From NCBI GenBank assembly GCA_026770585.1, contig MU646734.1:338530-359340 (forward strand): a DNA stretch of 20,811 nucleotides, written 5' to 3'. The stretch comes from Baffinella frigidus. Its lineage: Eukaryota; Cryptophyceae; Cryptomonadales; Baffinellaceae. Below the pieces are notes generated by a model. The model searched no databases, was not told the DNA's origin, and saw only the letters and a list, made by a program, of their open reading frames with translations. Made by a program: the position numbers and the translations under genes. Below are positions 13,692-20,811 of this stretch, in pieces (the first letter of the stretch is position 1; the number at the start of each line of letters is the position of its first letter).

Positions 13692-16600
13692 CTGTTGGCG
13701 GGCGGCCTGGAGTTCGAGGACGCGCTTGGAGTAGCCCGAGGAGAACGTCCCGACGAAGCCGTCAGACGCCCGCGAGAGCAGCACCAGGTTCACCTGCCCC
13801 CCCCCGCCCCACCTCTCGTCACCCACGTCCCTTGCTTTTCCTGCAAACCGGGACCTAGTCTATGTCCTGGTCAGACCAGGCGTCCTCGGGAGGGAGGGGG
13901 GGGCATCGTGGCAGCCTTGGTGGGCGAGATGAGCACGAGGTTCACCTGCCCGAGAGCAAAATGCGGTTATGAATCAGCGCACTTTTGGTCGTGCATAGCT
14001 GCACTGTCTTGCGGCGAAACGAGGAGTATAGCAGCACTAGGTTCACCTGTACCCTCCGCGGAGTATCATCTCAGAGAATGCATTAAATAATGCCATTTAT
14101 GCTATCGAAATTTACAGCAGCACTAGCTTCACCTGCCCGCGCCAGGTCACAAGTGTGAACTGAAGGTTGATGCTCTCTCCTTTCAAAAGGGTTTCCTGGT
14201 ACACCTGAAACATTATTGCGCATGGCAATGGCTCTAGTTGCTGACTATGCCCTCGATGCCTGACGCCCGTGACAGCAGCACTACCACCAACCCCCACGGC
14301 TTGGGCAAATCGATGATTTTCGATTTGGGATTTCAAGGGGGTTGAAGTCGGAATCCAACTTCAACGGCTCCAATTCCCCTTGAAATCGGGAAATCGAAAA
14401 TCATCGATTTGCCCCAGCCGTGAGGGTTGGTGGTATGTCCACCTGCCCGAGAGAAACGTGCGGTTCTGCATCAACGCACTGTTGGTCGTGCACAGCTGCA
14501 ATGTCTTGCGGCGAAACGAGGATTATAGCAGCACTAGGTTCACCTGTACCCTCCGCCCGAGCAGTCGTCAGCTACTTCCCGAGGCGGGCCTATCCATCCC
14601 GAGGCAGGCCTGTCCATCCCGAGGCGGGCCTATCTATTCCGAGGCGGGCATATCCCTTCGAGAGGCGCAACCTCGGAACGGCATCGTGGTGCGAGAAAGG
14701 TAGTTATCGCAAAAGTGGCTGGGTTGGCTTTTGGCTTCCGAGGCACGGACGCTAGCGTGGTTTGATTTTGCTGAAACGTCTAGGTCCTGGCCAAACAACG
14801 AGAGGGTGGGTTCTCTGTGCTCACCAGCGAGATGCGGTTCTCCTCGGCGGCCGAGAGCAGCCCCAACCGAATCGCCTGTAGTGCTCGAGGCCCAGGGTTT
14901 ATGGTTTCGGGTTTCGGGTTTAGGAATTGAGAATTAGGAGCAGCCCCAGCCGGATCGCCTGCAGTGACAGGGTTTCGGGTTTGGAGGTTAGGAATTAGGA
15001 AATAGGAATGCGGCTTGAGGAAGAAGGAAGTAGGAGCAGGCCGAAGTTGATCGCCTGTGGGGTTCAGGATTCAGGGTTAAAACCCGAATGCCTAGGAGCC
15101 CTACGGTCTACTGTAGCCAATAGGCTCGACGGGTTTGAGGTTTGGGGTTTTAGGTTTGGGGTTGAGGGTTGAGGGTTGAGGGTTTAGGTTTTAGGGTTTG
15201 AGCTCAACGGGTTTGGGGTTTGGGGGTTGAGGTTTGAGGTTTAGTGTTTAGTGTTTAGGGTTTAGGGTTTAGGGTTTAGGGTTTGGGGTTGAGGGGTTAA
15301 GATTTAGTGTTCGCGGTTTGTCTTTGAGGGGTTGGGATTGATGGTTTAGGGTTTGGGGTATAGGGGTTAGGATTTAGGTTTCACAGGTTAGGGGTTAGGG
15401 GACAGGCCTGGGGGATGGAGATGCGTAGTGAAGCGCGAGGGTGGGTTGTCCAGTAGAATCGCAGCCTCTGTCCTCGCGCTTCCCGCACCGCCACGCCCCT
15501 GCACTCAAACACATACTTTTAACTTCGGACACGAATCAAAAAGTTAGTTTCTGGCAGCGAAAATTACTACAGGATTGGGCCATACTAGTAATGATAACTC
15601 ATTTTTTTAGGGATTTGGAGTGATGCGGAGGGACGCGCGAGGGTGGGTGGTCCAGTAGAAGCTTGGCCCCTACCCCCACGCCTCCCGTACCGCCGCGCCC
15701 CTGCAAGAGATAGACTTTGGTACTAGCAATACGGCCGGCATTGTATGCACCCCCACCGAGGCTATGTCTGGCAGAACGCGTTACCGGTACCAACATATGA
15801 GTCAAACACCGTGTACTACGGGCTTGCAAGCCGGCAGTAGTGTGAGGTTGTAGCTCTGCCGCAGTCGAGTTGACGCACTATTCTCAAGTTGACATGCTGG
15901 GGGTGTAGTACAAATCCGTCAACTTTGGAGCGAAAAAGAGCCCGGGCCCAACAAATTGGTGAGACCAAATAGACAGAGGAAGAGGTGGTGGTCGCGCGCA
16001 CCATTCAGCAGGGTCGACGCCGGCGGGTGTCTCTGGCGCAGCGTCGCCTCCCTCTCGCGCGGCGTTGAGTGCCGCGAGGAGATCGATCGTCGCCTGGTCT
16101 TCGGTGGCGACCAGCACGGCCCGCTCCCCCCCAGCAATGCGCCCTTCGCCCGCCCCGGCTTCCGCACACCGCGCCAGCATTTCGATGTACTCCCCCAATG
16201 CCCTGATGCGGAATCAGCTTCAGGTTTTTGTGCTATCTTAAGGATGAAATTTGCTATGTTAGCCTCTGTACAGCTTGAAGAAAGCACATAACACACCCGT
16301 AAGATCCCGCATCCCCCACTACCTCCGCACACCGCGCAGGCATCTCGATATACTCCCCCAACGGCTTTTGCCTTAGCCAGGTTGGCGGACTATTGTCAAG
16401 TTGATGGTTCTGGGTGCGTGGTACAAATCCGTCAACTTTGGGGCGAAAAAGAGCCGCCTCCGCGCACCGCGGCATCCACGCCAGGCTCTTGGGTAGGGTA
16501 TTCCATGTGCGTTCTTGGAGCCGTTTGTGCGTTCTTGGAGCCGTTTTAATCTTAAAATTGACTTTTCAACACCGTTTTCCCTTGAAAAATGACTTTTGAA

Positions 16601-18746
16601 TACCCCCCCCTCCAGCCCTGCGTGGCTCGATATACTCCCCGAGAGGTCTGCCCGGGTTGGTGGACTGGAGTCAAGTTGACTATTCTGAGCACGGCTCGCA
16701 CCAAGAGAAGCGAGGATCAGTCAACCGTCGTGTCGGAGGCTCATAACCTTGGGGTGGTCTCGACCCTAAACCCTAAAACCTCAACCCTCAAGCCAGACCT
16801 GGGGGCGGTCTCGACCCACTTGTGTCCTCTCCGGATGTGTGCGCCCAGGTACTCCCGCGGGAGCCCCATCTGTTTCAGGCTTGAGGGTTCAGGGTTGAGG
16901 CTTTAGGGTTTGGGGTTTAGGATTTGGGTTTGGGGGTTTAGAGGTGAGGGTTCAGGGTTTAGGGTTTAGTGCTTAAGGTTTAGGGTTTGGGGTTTAGGGT
17001 TTAGGGCTTAGGGTTCAGAGTTTAGGGTTTAAGGTTTAGGGTTTAGGGTTTAGGGTTTAGGGTTCAGGGTTTAGGGTTTAGGGTTTAGGATTTAGATGAA
17101 GGGGTTAGGGGGCAGGTACCTGCTGGGCCTCCGCGGCGAAGAGGGTCGCGGGGGGGGCGCAGCGCCAGATCACAGTACCACACAGCGGGCTTCCAAGGGA
17201 TTTTCGGCCCATTTCGGGCCGAATTTCCGTTACCTTATCCGTAGGAACCCCCCTAAGCCCCTACGGGTTGTCTACCGTAGGGTGGGTACCGTAGGTCTGA
17301 TCGTATAAGGGTTATTCAAAATCCCTTCGAACTCCGCTGTGTGGTTGTGGCATGCTCGTGTGGGTTGTTGCCATCTTGGGCATAAAATCCATGCCTTACA
17401 TGGCATAAAAGTGGTCCGGATTTAGTGATATTGATAGATGAACGCAGGGCGTTCATACTTACCTGTTCAGCTTCAGGTTTTTGTGCTATCTTCAGCATGA
17501 AATTTGGAATCGGGCTTCCGCGGCGATTCCAGGGTTGACAGTTGAGTAGCAGCGTCGTGAACCGTTGGGCGTCTTTGGGAGTGGCCTCTACCTGGAGGGC
17601 TTCCGCGGCGACGAGCGCTTCGAGTGTCGCAGAGGGGCGCAGCGCCTGCTCCCCCCGGGACAACAGGTTGTGAGGATCCAACGTGGACATCAGGTTGTGA
17701 GGCCCCATCCAAATAACAGGTTTCGAGCCTGCGCCACTCGACCCGCACACAGGTTATTGCGCTCCTCGTTGCTGCGTTGAGGCTGGCAATGGGAAACGCC
17801 TAGCCTCCAAATGGCTGCAACAAACGCAGCAGCACTTGACAACGCAGCACTTTGGAGTTGAGGCGTTCCCTGTTGGCAGCCTGAAAGCAGCGATCGCGCA
17901 GGGTCGGGGGGGGCAGAGAGGTGACAGCGATCCAGCGGAGCTGTTGACTAATCCGCGCTGGTTTTGTACCAGGACGGTAACTAAACCGGGGAGGATTAGT
18001 ACCAGCGAAGCCTGGGATTCGTGAACCGTCGCGGGTCGAGACCAGAGAGGCGATGCCATCTACCGGTTTCACGCGTTTAGGGTCGTAGGGTTTGAGAGTT
18101 GCAGGGTTGTAGGGTTCTGGGGTTGTTGGGTTGTGAGGTGGTAGGGTTGTAGGGTTGTAGGGCTGTAGTGTTTTACAGTTGAAGGGCTGTAGGGATGTAG
18201 GGATGTAGGGCTGTAGGGTTGGTGTGTGTTAGGAGTGAGGGAGACCAGAGAGGCGAGGGCAGCGATCCAGCGGAGCAGCGCTCCCGCCACGGGCACCTGC
18301 CGGGACCGAGGCCATCGTCAGCACACATAGTGCGGGGTTGTCTCACCAGCCTCAGGAGACACGCCGGCACCTCCCAGTTGCCGCAGCGTGTGCGCACATC
18401 ACACGCCTCTTGCATACCTGACTCGACTGCCGGGCACAGTCGAGTTAGGGTTGGGGGCTCGGGTCCACAGACACACAGGGCACGGGGCAGAGAGAAGCGC
18501 GCTCAGCTTGTGTACCAGGACCAAATTTGAGGTCACGTCCGAAATAAAAATACGAATTTAAAAGGACGTAGACCTGTTGGTATCCGGGTGCGGATCACGT
18601 TTGCTAGTACTGACCGTGTCCGGTTTAGTCATGGCTAAGCTGGGCACGGTCAGTACCAGGAAACGCTGGCATTTGTCAGCGGTCCCGCCACGGGCTGCAG
18701 AGAGACAGAGAAAGAGAGAGAGACAGACAGACAGACAGACAGCGAC

Positions 18747-18803
<57 letters not shown>

Positions 18804-20392
18804 CGCCCAGCTCCGGGGGGGCGGTGAGCGGGCGTGGGAGGCGTGTGAGGCGACACACCCAGAGGCCTCTGTGTGGTCATTGCTGCCGAGCGGGCAACTG
18901 GAGAGGCCATGGTTTGGGGTACTGCAGAGATGCACGGAGGCGACGGTGAGGGGGTGTCTTGACAAAATGGTGAGGGGTTGTCTTGACAGGCTGAGGAGAC
19001 GCAGAGAGGCGCACTCAACCCCCTCCTCCTCAAACCCTAAACCCTAACCCCAGATGTAGAGACTGTGCACCTGATCGGCGTTCCCTTACCCTGACCCCTG
19101 ACCCCTAAACCCTAAACCCTCACCCCCTCAATCGCAAACCCTAAACCCTAAACCCAAAGCCAGCGCACCTGGTCAGCGCTCTCTGGGGGGTCGGCACCCA
19201 GCCAGCCCTGGGTTTAGGGTTAGAGGTTTAGGGCTTAGGGTTTAGGGTTTAGGGTTTAGGGTTCAGGGGTTAGGGGTGAGGGGTTAGGGGTGAGTGGTGC
19301 GTGGTTAGGGTTTAGAGGTTAGGGGTAATGGGCTAGGGGTTTAGGGTTTAGGGTTTAGGGTTTAGGGTTTAGGGTTTAGGGTTTAGGGTTTAGGGTTTAG
19401 AGTTTATGGTTCAGGGGTTAGGTTTCAGGGGTTATGGTTTAGCGGGGTTTGCCTGGGCGGGGACGAGGGATCGGAAGAAGGGGAGCGCTGTGTCGTCCTC
19501 CACCACTACCACCCTCTCTTCCTGCATCACCGTTTAGGGTTTAGGGTTGAGGGGGGGTTTAGGGTTTAGGGGGTAGGGTTTAGGGTTTAGGGGGGGGTTA
19601 GGGTTCGTAATTGAGGGGTGAGGGTGTAGGGTTGAGGGTTTATAGTTTGGGGTCAGGGGTTGGGGTCTAGGGTTTTGGGGTCAGGGTTTAGGGTTTAGGG
19701 TTTTAGGTTTAGGGTCTAGGGTTCAGGGTTTAGGGTTTAGGGTTTAGAGTTTAGGGTTTAGGGTTTCGGGGTTCAAACCTGTTCAAGGTTGTCGGCGAGC
19801 GGGGGCGTGGGCTCGGCGAGCGAAACATCCGAAGCTGGCTATGCCTAAGTTGACATGCTGGGTGTGCGGTCCAAATCCTTCATCTTTGGCGCGGGAAACA
19901 GCCCGGGCTCACAAAAACGAGGGTCCCAAGTCGACCGTTTGGGGTTTCGGGTTTCGGACCTGCTCGAGGTTATCAGCGAGCGGGGGCGTGGGCTCGGCGG
20001 GTGAGATGTCGGAAACCGAGCATGAGGAGAGCGGTTGGAAGTAGGTTGGGAAGAAGCCCCCCTCGCAGCCACCACCCTGCCAGCGTTTGGGGGTTGGGGT
20101 ATGGGGTTTGGGGTGTGGGGTTTGAGGTTTGGGGTGTGGGGTGTATGGTGTATGGTGTATGGTGTATGGTGTAGGGTGTAGGGTGTCTGGTGTCTGGTGT
20201 ATGGTGTATGGTGTATGGTGTAGGGTGTCTGGTGTATGGTGTATGGTGTAGGGTGTAGGGTGTAGGGTGTAGGGTTTAGGGTAGGAGAGCGGCATACCGT
20301 CGAGGAGCAGGAATCGGAGAAAGGCCAGGGGGAGGCGTGGTCGATGACGAGCGTTCGCCCCGAGAGGAACGCTGCCGAGAGCGCCACCGAGA
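13692..20392 (-). CDS. GT23/FUT8-like fucosyltransferase, at least 12 exons, 5' end outside window
   Basis: Minus-strand exons in order: A 20298-20392, B 19960-20076, C 19453-19521, D 19169-19207, E 18347-18426, F 18246-18296, G 17592-17645, H 16799-16869, I 16002-16202, J 15408-15498, K 14825-14875, L 13692-13793. About 340 codons are recovered. A has SGRTLVIDHASPWPF, B has FFPTYFQPLSSC, H has YLGAHIRRGHKWVE (the FUT8-type G-x-H-x-R-R motif), I has YIEMLARC and AVLVATEDQATIDLL, and L has SDGFVGTFSSGYSKRVLEL (the TFSS motif). Motif order matches FUT8-like GT-B fucosyltransferases that transfer fucose from GDP-fucose. Phases agree across all joins except D to E, where one short exon is probably missed. 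C, J and L seem to use GC donors (CAG|GC). The last exon may be followed by others or read on to a stop at 13599. Function is inferred from motifs only. Confidence 0.8.
13928..14543 (-). repeat. Six partial copies of the 5' edge of fucosyltransferase exon L
   Basis: CAG|GTGAACCT(A/G)GTGCTGCT on the minus strand occurs at 13948-13928, 14049-14031, 14135-14116, 14282-14272 (edge only), 14445-14438 (acceptor and 5 nt) and 14546-14528. The true exon begins at 13793. Most copies break off within 16-20 nt of the acceptor and are separated by unrelated inserts. Confidence 0.9.
13942..14558. repeat. Direct repeat of about 115 bp, two copies
   Basis: 13942-14056 and 14440-14558 share CACCTGCCCGAGAG, TGCGGTT, TTGGTCGTGCA(T/C)AGCTGCA, TGTCTTGCGGCGAAACGAGG and AGCAGCACTAGGTTCACC. 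Both begin and end with an exon L echo, so the duplicated unit is an insert plus exon edge. Confidence 0.88.
14284..14433. mobile_element. Near-palindromic MITE (family P), copy 2
   Basis: CCACCAACCCCCACGGC and the complement at the ends, AAATCGATGATTTTCGATTT inner arms, then CCTTGAAATC/GATTTCAAGG. It has TA on both sides (14282-14283, 14434-14435). It splits an exon L echo. Confidence 0.9.
14576..14660. repeat. Tandem CCCGAGGCGGGCCTATCCAT minisatellite
   Basis: Four units of about 24 bp with small changes. Confidence 0.9.
14938..15054 (-). repeat. Two echoes of the 5' edge of exon K
   Basis: CAG|GCGATCCGGCTGGGGCTGCTC at 14961-14938 and a decayed CAG|GCGATCAACTTCGGCCTGCTC at 15057-15034 on the minus strand. 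The true exon edge is at 14878-14875. Heptamer-like tracts separate them. Confidence 0.85.
15065..15405 (-). repeat. Degenerate telomere-like array in the J-K intron
   Basis: TTTAGGG, TTGAGGG and TTTGGGG units on plus, C-rich on the coding strand. The array begins a few bases after the presumed GC donor of exon J. Confidence 0.88.
15550..15610. mobile_element. Family F fragment
   Basis: GTTTCTGGCAGCGAAAATTACTAC, ATTGGGCCATACTAGTAAT matches the reverse complement of about 20465-20505. It lies between the two copies of exon J. Confidence 0.65.
15618..15700 (-). pseudogene. Decayed full-length copy of exon J
   Basis: CAG at 15703-15701 is followed by a sequence parallel to exon J (GGCGCGGCGGTACGGGAGGC, later TTCTACTGGACCACCCACC). 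In the required frame it has TAG after AVREAWG. It is the longest exon echo here and shows what happens to an unused copy. Confidence 0.75.
15869..15988 (+). mobile_element. Element E, copy 6, antisense to its host gene
   Basis: GTTGACGCACTATTCTCAAG to AGGAAGAGGTGG is a full-length-like copy with altered ends. It lies in the I-J intron of the minus-strand gene, about a dozen bases past the exon I donor (GTGCGC at 16001). Confidence 0.82.
16321..16642 (-). repeat. Three echoes of the 5' part of exon I
   Basis: TTGGGGGAGTATATCGAGATG plus GCGCGGTGTGCGGAGG at 16362-16321; a GCCGCGGTGCGCGGAGGC piece at 16478-16455; and GGGGAGTATATCGAGCC at 16642-16626, all on the minus strand. The true exon edge is at 16202. 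Confidence 0.85.
16381..16456 (+). mobile_element. Element E, copy 7, truncated, antisense to host gene
   Basis: GTTGGCGGACTATTGTCAAG through GTCAACTTTGGGGCG; the right third is missing. It is placed between two exon I echoes. Confidence 0.82.
16748..16764 (-). repeat. Echo of the 3' edge of exon H
   Basis: GTCGAGACCACCCCAAG|GTTATG on the minus strand parallels the exon end GTCGAGACCGCCCCCAG|GTCTGG at 16816-16799, donor included. Confidence 0.8.
16882..17092 (-). repeat. Telomere-like array beside exon H
   Basis: TTTAGGG units with TTCAGGG, TTTGGGG and TTAAGG variants, C-rich on the coding strand. It lies 10 nt upstream of the exon H acceptor. Confidence 0.92.
17127..17530 (-). repeat. Two echoes of exon G
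   Basis: GCGCTGCGCCCC, GCGACCCTC, GCCGCGGAGGCCCAGCAG|GTACC on the minus strand at about 17165-17127, and a short ATCGCCGCGGAAGCCC at 17528-17513. The first copy keeps the CAG|GTA donor; it differs from the exon by indels and is frameshifted. Confidence 0.82.
17178..17344. mobile_element. Hairpin MITE (family L)
   Basis: CCACACAGCGG, AAGGGATTTT and the complement at the ends (about 27 nt). The interior has a CCTACGG/CCGTAGG palindromic core reminiscent of families A-C. Confidence 0.88.
17914..18055 (-). repeat. Two echoes of exon F
   Basis: CTCCGCTGGATCGCTGTCACC, TCTCTG at 17940-17914 and GCATCGCCTCTCTG|GTCTCG at 18055-18043 on the minus strand. The true exon is 18246-18296 and ends CTCTCTG|GTCTCC. 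Confidence 0.85.
18075..18232 (-). repeat. GGGTTGTA-type octamer array
   Basis: Units of GTAGGGTT, GTAGGGCT and GTAGGGAT with an 8-nt period, a variant of the heptamer arrays nearby. Confidence 0.88.
18598..18665. mobile_element. Short hairpin element (68 bp)
   Basis: CGTTTGCTAGTACTGACCGTG and the approximate complement CACGGTCAGTACCAGGAAACG around a short loop with TTTAGTC and ATGGCTAAG. Confidence 0.88.
18670..19005 (-). repeat. Echoes of exon E and F edges
   Basis: CTGCAG|CCCGTGGCGGGACCGCTG at about 18700-18680 parallels the exon F start. CTCCTCAGCCTGTCAAGACAA at about 18998-18975 parallels the exon E end plus donor, CTCCTGAGGCTG|GTGAGACAA, and a shorter TTTTGTCAAGACACCCC lies beside it. 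Confidence 0.65.
18707..18800. repeat. GA/CA microsatellite
   Basis: (GA)n with a (GACA)n block, CT-rich on the coding strand and leading to CTGCAG in front of an exon F echo. Its frames give only Arg-Glu or Ser-Leu repeats. Confidence 0.9.
19027..19160 (+). repeat. Telomere-like tract in opposite orientation
   Basis: CCCTAAA and CCCTGACC units are C-rich on plus, hence G-rich on the coding strand of the host gene. It flanks an exon D echo at 19071-19083. It is the main exception to the orientation seen in this gene. Confidence 0.85.
19208..19440 (-). repeat. Telomere-like array forming most of the C-D intron
   Basis: Nearly continuous TTTAGGG units on plus. On the coding strand it ends CCCTAAACCCAG, which is the acceptor of exon D at 19207. 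Confidence 0.92.
19533..19775 (-). repeat. Telomere-like array in the B-C intron
   Basis: TTTAGGG units with many variants, C-rich on the coding strand. It starts about 10 nt from the exon C acceptor and ends against the exon B echo. Confidence 0.92.
19779..19827 (-). repeat. Echo of the 3' edge of exon B
   Basis: About 49 nt matching GCCGAGCCCACGCCCCCGCT, CGCCGACAACCTTGAACAG|GTTTG on the minus strand. It would encode LAEPTPPLADNLEQ like the real exon, donor included. Confidence 0.92.
19834..19925 (+). mobile_element. Element E, copy 8, antisense to host gene
   Basis: GCTGGCTATGCCTAAGTTG through GCCCGGGCTCAC; the two ends are eroded. It lies between the exon B echo and exon B itself. Confidence 0.85.
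20090..20280 (-). repeat. GGTGTAT heptamer minisatellite
   Basis: A strict 7-nt period of GGTGTAT, GGTGTAG and GGTGTCT. The minus frame translates to a Thr/Pro/Tyr/His repeat that is not a protein. It looks like a telomere heptamer that drifted and re-amplified locally. Confidence 0.93.
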
Positions 20393-20430
20393 CTGTACAC
20401 CAGGGCCCCAGTAAACATATCAGTTTCTGG

Positions 20431-20503
20431 CCAACGAAACTTACCACACAAATGCTGCACTTCTATTACTGGTATGACCCAATTGTGTAGTAATTTTCGT
20501 TGT
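20431..20503. mobile_element. Hairpin of family F between two exon A copies
   Basis: CCAACGAAACTTACCACACAAAT and the approximate complement AATTGTGTAGTAATTTTCGTT around a 27-nt loop. Confidence 0.75.
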
Positions 20504-20510
20504 TTAGGAC

Positions 20511-20691
20511 TGACAGGGGGGAGGCGTGTTCAATGACGAGCGTTCGGCCCGAGAGGAAAGTTGCCGAGAGCGCCGCCGAGACTGCGTCCGCCCACATCTT
20601 TCATTTACTAGTAAACGGGATCCGGGCCCTAGTTAAATTTAGGTGGGGCCCTAATTTAAGATCATCCACCACCAGAGCGCCAGCGAGGCTG
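20511..20691 (-). repeat. Two echoes of exon A
   Basis: 20584-20511: CAG|TCTCGGCGGCGCTC, CTCTCGGGCCGAACGCTCG, CACGCCTCCCCCC, covering over 70 nt of the exon. 20691-20672: CAG|CCTCGCTGGCGCTCTGG, only the acceptor edge. The true exon begins at 20392. Confidence 0.9.
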
Positions 20692-20727
20692 CGAGCCATC
20701 CTTGTTCTGTTAAGACCGTGTTAGCCT

Positions 20728-20811
20728 GGTTTCGGGTTTCGGGTTTCGGGTTTCGGGTTTCGGGTTTCGTGTTTCGGGTTTAGGGTTTCGGGTTTCGGGT
20801 TTCGGGTTTCG
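20728..20811 (-). repeat. GGTTTCG heptamer array
   Basis: Homogeneous GGTTTCG units with one or two TTTAGGG units, running off the window edge. The same variant occurs at 1981-2030 as AAACCCG. Confidence 0.93.

Larger units (their letters stand above)
16211..17507. repeat. Dispersed repeat K, two copies
   Basis: CAGCTTCAGGTTTTTGTGCT followed by ATCTT(A/C)AG(G/C)ATGAAATTT occurs at 16211-16251 and 17467-17507. Both lie against fucosyltransferase exon echoes or borders. Confidence 0.85.

Noticed and set aside
19845-20460. Minus-strand frames of about 180-200 codons with Tyr-Thr-Leu-His-Pro repeats
   Set aside because: The repeat part is the GGTGTAT minisatellite. The ends of these frames contain the true exons A and B, which must be spliced apart.
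20728-20811. Window end as a true chromosome telomere
   Set aside because: The heptamer is the variant GGTTTCG, similar arrays are scattered through introns, and the fucosyltransferase-like gene must continue past this edge.

Overview
The window looks like nuclear DNA of a unicellular, probably photosynthetic eukaryote. Genes are split into very small exons (34 to about 200 nt) with GT-AG and probable GC-AG junctions. Interstitial TTTAGGG-type (algal/plant-type) telomeric heptamers are abundant. Hairpin-forming miniature transposons are everywhere, and no bacterial operon signals are seen. A repeat-rich green alga or a dinoflagellate would fit, but the species cannot be named from the sequence. 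Almost none of the long open frames are genes; many are translations of CT/GA microsatellites, heptamer repeats or palindromes. The genes appear only when short exons are joined by reading-frame phase.

Layout. (1) About 0.7-2.5 kb, plus strand: a RING-finger (C3HC4) gene in three exons. (2) 2.6-4.2 kb: a cluster of palindromic MITEs with TACAGGGG ends (families A and B), interleaved with a retroposon-like unit ending in AATAAAGGTCTCT. (3) About 4.5-6.5 kb: fragments of an unidentified gene, with one well-supported minus-strand exon at 5909-6007. (4) 6.79-10.74 kb, plus strand: a complete five-exon gene for a 138-residue protein of unknown family; its start faces away from the minus-strand gene. 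(5) 10.8-13.6 kb: mostly MITEs and minisatellites. (6) 13.7-20.4 kb, minus strand: at least twelve exons of a fucosyltransferase-like enzyme (GT23, FUT8-like, judged by three ordered motifs). Its 5' end lies beyond the right edge.

The main observation is how the introns are built. At nearly every exon edge, the terminal 15-45 nt of the exon, including the splice dinucleotide, recurs two to six times inside the adjoining intron. The copies are separated by hairpin elements, a 118-120 bp introner-like element whose own ends are GT and AG, telomere-like arrays or CT tracts. These 'exon-edge echoes' occur in all identified genes on both strands. They suggest repeated intron insertion or growth with duplication of the exon border. 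In most genes the telomeric arrays lie C-rich strand sense and several run straight into the acceptor AG.

Coordinates come from reading by eye; exon borders were chosen by splice dinucleotides plus phase agreement, and no alignment or RNA evidence was available.
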